NCBI GenBank assembly: GCA_965197795.1
Contig: OZ240228.1
Location: 930,001 to 994,000 of the forward strand
Source: WHTK01 sp965197795
GTDB lineage: Bacteria > Chloroflexota > Dehalococcoidia > DSTF01 > WHTK01
Length of the DNA: 64,000 nucleotides
Direction: 5' to 3'
Shown here: one piece after another, positions 61,399 to 64,000 of the stretch
Numbering within the stretch: position 1 is the first letter of the stretch
Layout: each line of letters starts with the position of its first letter
Notes under the pieces: generated by a model
Told to the model about the DNA's origin: nothing
What the model saw: the letters and a program-made list of their open reading frames with translations, nothing else
Database searches by the model: none
Translations under genes and position numbers: made by a program

Positions 61399-62550
61399 AT
61401 GCCAGACAAGGACATCAGAGCGGGCGGTGCCAACCAGCCTGTCCCTCAATTTGACAATCCTGCCTTCAATCCTCTTCGGCAGCCTCTCTCGGAAAGTCGC
61501 GTTGCAATTGTAACGACCGCGGCGCTACGTACTGTCGACCAGATAAAGTGGACCGGTGGTGACCAGAGCTTCCGCGTTCTGGGGCAAGGTACTGAAGGTC
61601 TCGTCCTCGGCCACATTAGCCCCAATTACGACAGATCAGGCTTCGTCAGTGATCCCAATGTGGTCTTCCCGGTTGACCGCCTACGAGAAATGGAATCAGA
61701 GGGCGCAATCGGATCCTTAGCTTCAATCAATATCGCCTTCTTGGGTGCACAAGACGAAACCATGACCACGATCCGCCTCGATTCTGGGCCAGCTGCCGCG
61801 AAGCTCCTCAAAGAAGATGCCGTTGATGTGGTGCTCCTGACGCCCGTCTGACCACTCTGCACGCGTACCGGCGGTACGCTCGCGCACGTCTTAGAGGCAG
61901 AAGGTCTCACCACCATTCAGATTTCCTCAATTCGCGGTGTGACCGAGCGTTTGAAGCCTCCGCGAGCGCTGTACTGTGAGTTCCCTCTCGGCAGACCACT
62001 TGGGAAGCCCGGAGATGCCGGCTTCCAGCGTCGCGTTCTGGATGCTGCTTTCTCGCTCCTCGATCGTCCGTCCGGTCCTGTGCTGGAAGACTTCTTTGAG
62101 GCCATAGACGATGAGGGTGTTGAGCCTTTGTCATGTTCGATGCCACCTCAATTCGACCCTTCATTACCGGAGGCTGTAGACGAGGCGAAGGCCTTGCGTC
62201 CTGCTTATAACCGGCAGTTGGCACACACAGGGCGGACAGTAGTCGGCAAAGTGATTGGTCCGGACGAGGTGCCTGAAGCTGTCGCAGTGTTCATTCGACT
62301 GGTCGAGTCAGGCTCTTGCGAGGAGCTCATTGGCCTAGGTCAAAGTCGCCTGATAGCGCAGGACATTCGTGGCTATTATGAGGAAGCAGCCATGGAACTG
62401 GCCGGCCACGTTCCAGCGGCGCATGCTGGAGAGGCTTGGTTCTATCAGACAACCGCCACGGGTAAGCTCATGCTGCAGGCTCTCGATGTCATGCGAAATG
62501 GCGACGCACCAGAGTGGGCATTCCTTGTGCCTCGCAACTTTCAACCCTAG
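61399..62550 (+). CDS. GrdB/PrdB-family selenoprotein B (UGA-containing, intact)
   Basis: 383 residues when TGA 61849-61851 is read as Sec 151. Both flanks are in one frame: upstream FDNPAFNPLRQPLSESRVAI, VFPVDRLREMESEGAIGSLA and LLKEDAVDVVLLTPV; downstream U-PLCTRTGGTLAHVLEAEGL, ALYCEFPLGRPLGKPGD and SGPVLEDFFEAIDDEGVEPL. This is the selenoprotein B family of glycine/sarcosine/betaine/D-proline reductases, where Sec attacks the substrate C-N bond. No GrdA, GrdE or PrdA partners are present in the window, so the reaction may differ. A SECIS-like hairpin follows the UGA. The decayed paralogue at 51602 shares its motif order. Confidence 0.85.
61863..61879 (+). promoter_or_regulatory. SECIS-like hairpin of the GrdB-family gene
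   Basis: GCGTACC-GGC-GGTACGC: a perfect 7-bp stem with loop GGC, beginning 11 bases after the UGA. In the decayed paralogue the equivalent position (52079-52081 loop GTT) keeps only 4 pairs. Confidence 0.6.
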
Positions 62551-62705
62551 GCATTGAAGGCTGCGACCCTTTGATGTCGGAGGCGCAATGAACACGCGTA
62601 CCTCGACCGCCATCTTCCCATCGCCGCAGCGCTGCCCCGGCCTTGAGCACGACTGCCGGCCCGAATCGACCGCAGTCGCCTTATGTCGACGAACGCCCGA
62701 TTGGG

Positions 62706-63806
62706 CTACAGCTTGATCGACTTGCCTTCGGCAGCCGAGCGCTCGATCGCGTCGAGCAGGCGGTGGCGCACCACCGCATCGCTGAAGTCGGGTGCTACCG
62801 GCTCGCCCTTCGACAGCGAGTCGGCGTAGCGCACGTAGGCCTGCGTCACGTTGCGCGGCGGTCCCTGTGGCGTACCTTCCGGCGCCAGGCTGTACTCGTC
62901 CGGCGGCGGCATCTCGGTCAGCGGGTCTTTGCCTTTCGAGCCGTGCAACACGTTGGGCCCGGGCGCGATGTTGGCTGAGCCGTTGAGCACCAGGGTCCCT
63001 TGGCTGCCATAGATCTCGAAGCGATTGTCACTCGGATTGTGAGGTACCGCGACGACCTGATAAGAGACCTCGGCGCCATTCTTCAGCACTCCCGCAACGC
63101 TGACGCAGTCCGGAGAGTCGACCTTCATCATCTCGCCGGTGTCGGCGTGCTTCCACTCCTTGATCAACGTATTGACGCGCGCCGAGACTTCGCTGAACTC
63201 GCCGAGAACGGAGCAGAGCGCGTCGATGCTGTGGCCGCCGGAGATCGTCATCGTGTTGGCGCCGTTCTTGCGTACGCCCTGATATATGCGGCCGTCTCCG
63301 CGCTCGACGGCTGCCTGGGAGACGGCGGTCATATTGGCGGCCAGGACGTCGCCGATGTAGCCCTGCGCCACGAGGTCGCGGGCGTACATCAAGGTCGGGT
63401 CGCTGCGGGCCTGCAGGCCGACGACCGTGTTGAGGCTGTTCTTCTTCGCCAGGTCGTTCATCTGCTGCGCTTCTTTGAGGTTGGCTCCCAGGGGCCATTC
63501 GCAGAAGACGGCCTTGTTGGCATGGAGGCCCGCCATAACGAGGTCGTAATGGCCCGGCACCCGCACGCAAACGGCGACGAGGTCGACCTCGGGGTGAGCA
63601 GCCATCTGGTTGATGTCGGTAAACGCCAGCTCGGCGCCGAACTTCTGCTTCGAGGCCTGCGCGGTTTCCTCGCGCGTGGTGCAAACCGCCTTTAGCTCGT
63701 AGTCGGGCAGGATGCCGATGGCGGGGACGTGGGCATTGGCGCCCCAACCGCTGCCGCCCTGGGTCACGGTGGCGCCGACGATGCCGACGCGGATCTTGTC
63801 AGCCAT
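62706..63806 (-). CDS. Gfo/Idh/MocA family oxidoreductase
   Basis: 366 residues: VGIVGATVTQGGSGWGANAH is an expanded nucleotide loop, VDLVAVCVRVPGHYDLVMAG follows, and KAVFCEWPLGANLKEAQQMN replaces the usual EKP with EWP, so the catalytic lysine is missing. The C-terminal part has TMTISGGHSIDALCSVLGEF with the family's DxxxxH-like region. This EWPLG subgroup resembles fungal Gal80-type and bacterial Gfo-like proteins with a non-catalytic or altered site. ATG 63806 has AGAGAGG 7 bases upstream. Single gene. Confidence 0.8.
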   Translation of the reverse strand: MADKIRVGIVGATVTQGGSGWGANAHVPAIGILPDYELKAVCTTREETAQASKQKFGAELAFTDINQMAAHPEVDLVAVCVRVPGHYDLVMAGLHANKAVFCEWPLGANLKEAQQMNDLAKKNSLNTVVGLQARSDPTLMYARDLVAQGYIGDVLAANMTAVSQAAVERGDGRIYQGVRKNGANTMTISGGHSIDALCSVLGEFSEVSARVNTLIKEWKHADTGEMMKVDSPDCVSVAGVLKNGAEVSYQVVAVPHNPSDNRFEIYGSQGTLVLNGSANIAPGPNVLHGSKGKDPLTEMPPPDEYSLAPEGTPQGPPRNVTQAYVRYADSLSKGEPVAPDFSDAVVRHRLLDAIERSAAEGKSIKL

Positions 63807-64000
63807 GCTGAAACCTCTCTAGCTAACCGCGGGGATGGGGTAAGGCTAAGTCAGGCAATGCTGCGAGTCTAGTTCAGCCACTCCGTCGGCGGGTCAACGG
63901 GCCGGGCCCTGGAGTGTCGCACCGCCGTCCGACGGTGCGGTGATTCTGTGGTCAGGGATCGAAGGTGTCAAACAGGTGAAGCAAGAAACTCGCTTCCCAT
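63807..64000. other. Terminal intergenic stretch
   Basis: Upstream region of the last gene; no further gene or site is supported before the window ends. Confidence 0.35.

Noticed and set aside
1..64000. CRISPR array
   Set aside because: No set of regularly spaced identical short repeats was found; the only recurrent sequences are the coding tails and their promoter.

Overview
The window looks like a high-GC bacterial chromosome segment, most likely from an uncultured Chloroflexota-type (SAR202/Dehalococcoidia-like) lineage. That placement is an inference from the gene repertoire: many MFS, VOC, Gfo/Idh/MocA and amidohydrolase genes, remnants of a large kinase/ATPase/TPR gene family, a DUF3179 lipoprotein and several membrane-tethered thioredoxins. 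No rRNA is present, so the taxonomy is not proven. An unusual share of genes carries single-base indels, nonsense codons or truncations. Some of these, in short G or C runs, could be sequence error. Others are true deletions of whole domains.

Region 1 (1-15 kb) is a decaying accessory zone. Intact metabolic genes (PPOX-fold protein, two VOC proteins, Gfo/Idh/MocA oxidoreductase, class III aminotransferase, glutamate dehydrogenase) sit among broken ones (aldo/keto reductase, SDR, lipoprotein hydrolase, papain-like protease, ECF sigma). Scattered between them, all on the + strand, are remnants of one large protein kinase family: one 5' end, one kinase catalytic loop and about ten copies of the last 13-130 codons. 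Promoter-like TTGACA-N17/18-CAGAAT sequences follow three of these tails, so the zone looks like the ruin of a tandem gene array.

Region 2 (15-28 kb) holds ordinary catabolic and transport genes: MFS exporters, an ECF sigma factor, a zinc-independent MDR-type reductase, a VOC dioxygenase-like protein, an amidohydrolase and a class II aldolase.

Region 3 (28-41 kb) is a redox/thiol block. It contains a Tes-like radical SAM protein coupled to a methyltransferase, glutaredoxin-like and TlpA-like proteins, a CRP-type regulator, a DUF3179 lipoprotein, a CcdA-like protein with its two halves in reversed order, and GcvH. Four palindromes of the CRP form (TGTGA-N6-TCACA) lie upstream of transcription units in this block, and the regulator has a CRP-like recognition helix.

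Region 4 (41-51 kb) has substrate-binding proteins, MFS, pyruvate kinase, GYD-domain and NrtS-like proteins, and several decayed genes.

Region 5 (51-63 kb) is a selenocysteine island. It has selD (itself with UGA in the active site), selB, the 5' half of a tRNA-Sec gene, an AhpD-like protein with a CxxU motif, an intact GrdB/PrdB-family selenoprotein and a decayed paralogue. SECIS-like hairpins follow the UGA codons. A truncated prophage (TerS-like, TerL, start of a portal gene) begins exactly where the tRNA-Sec sequence is lost. A Gfo/Idh/MocA oxidoreductase closes the window.
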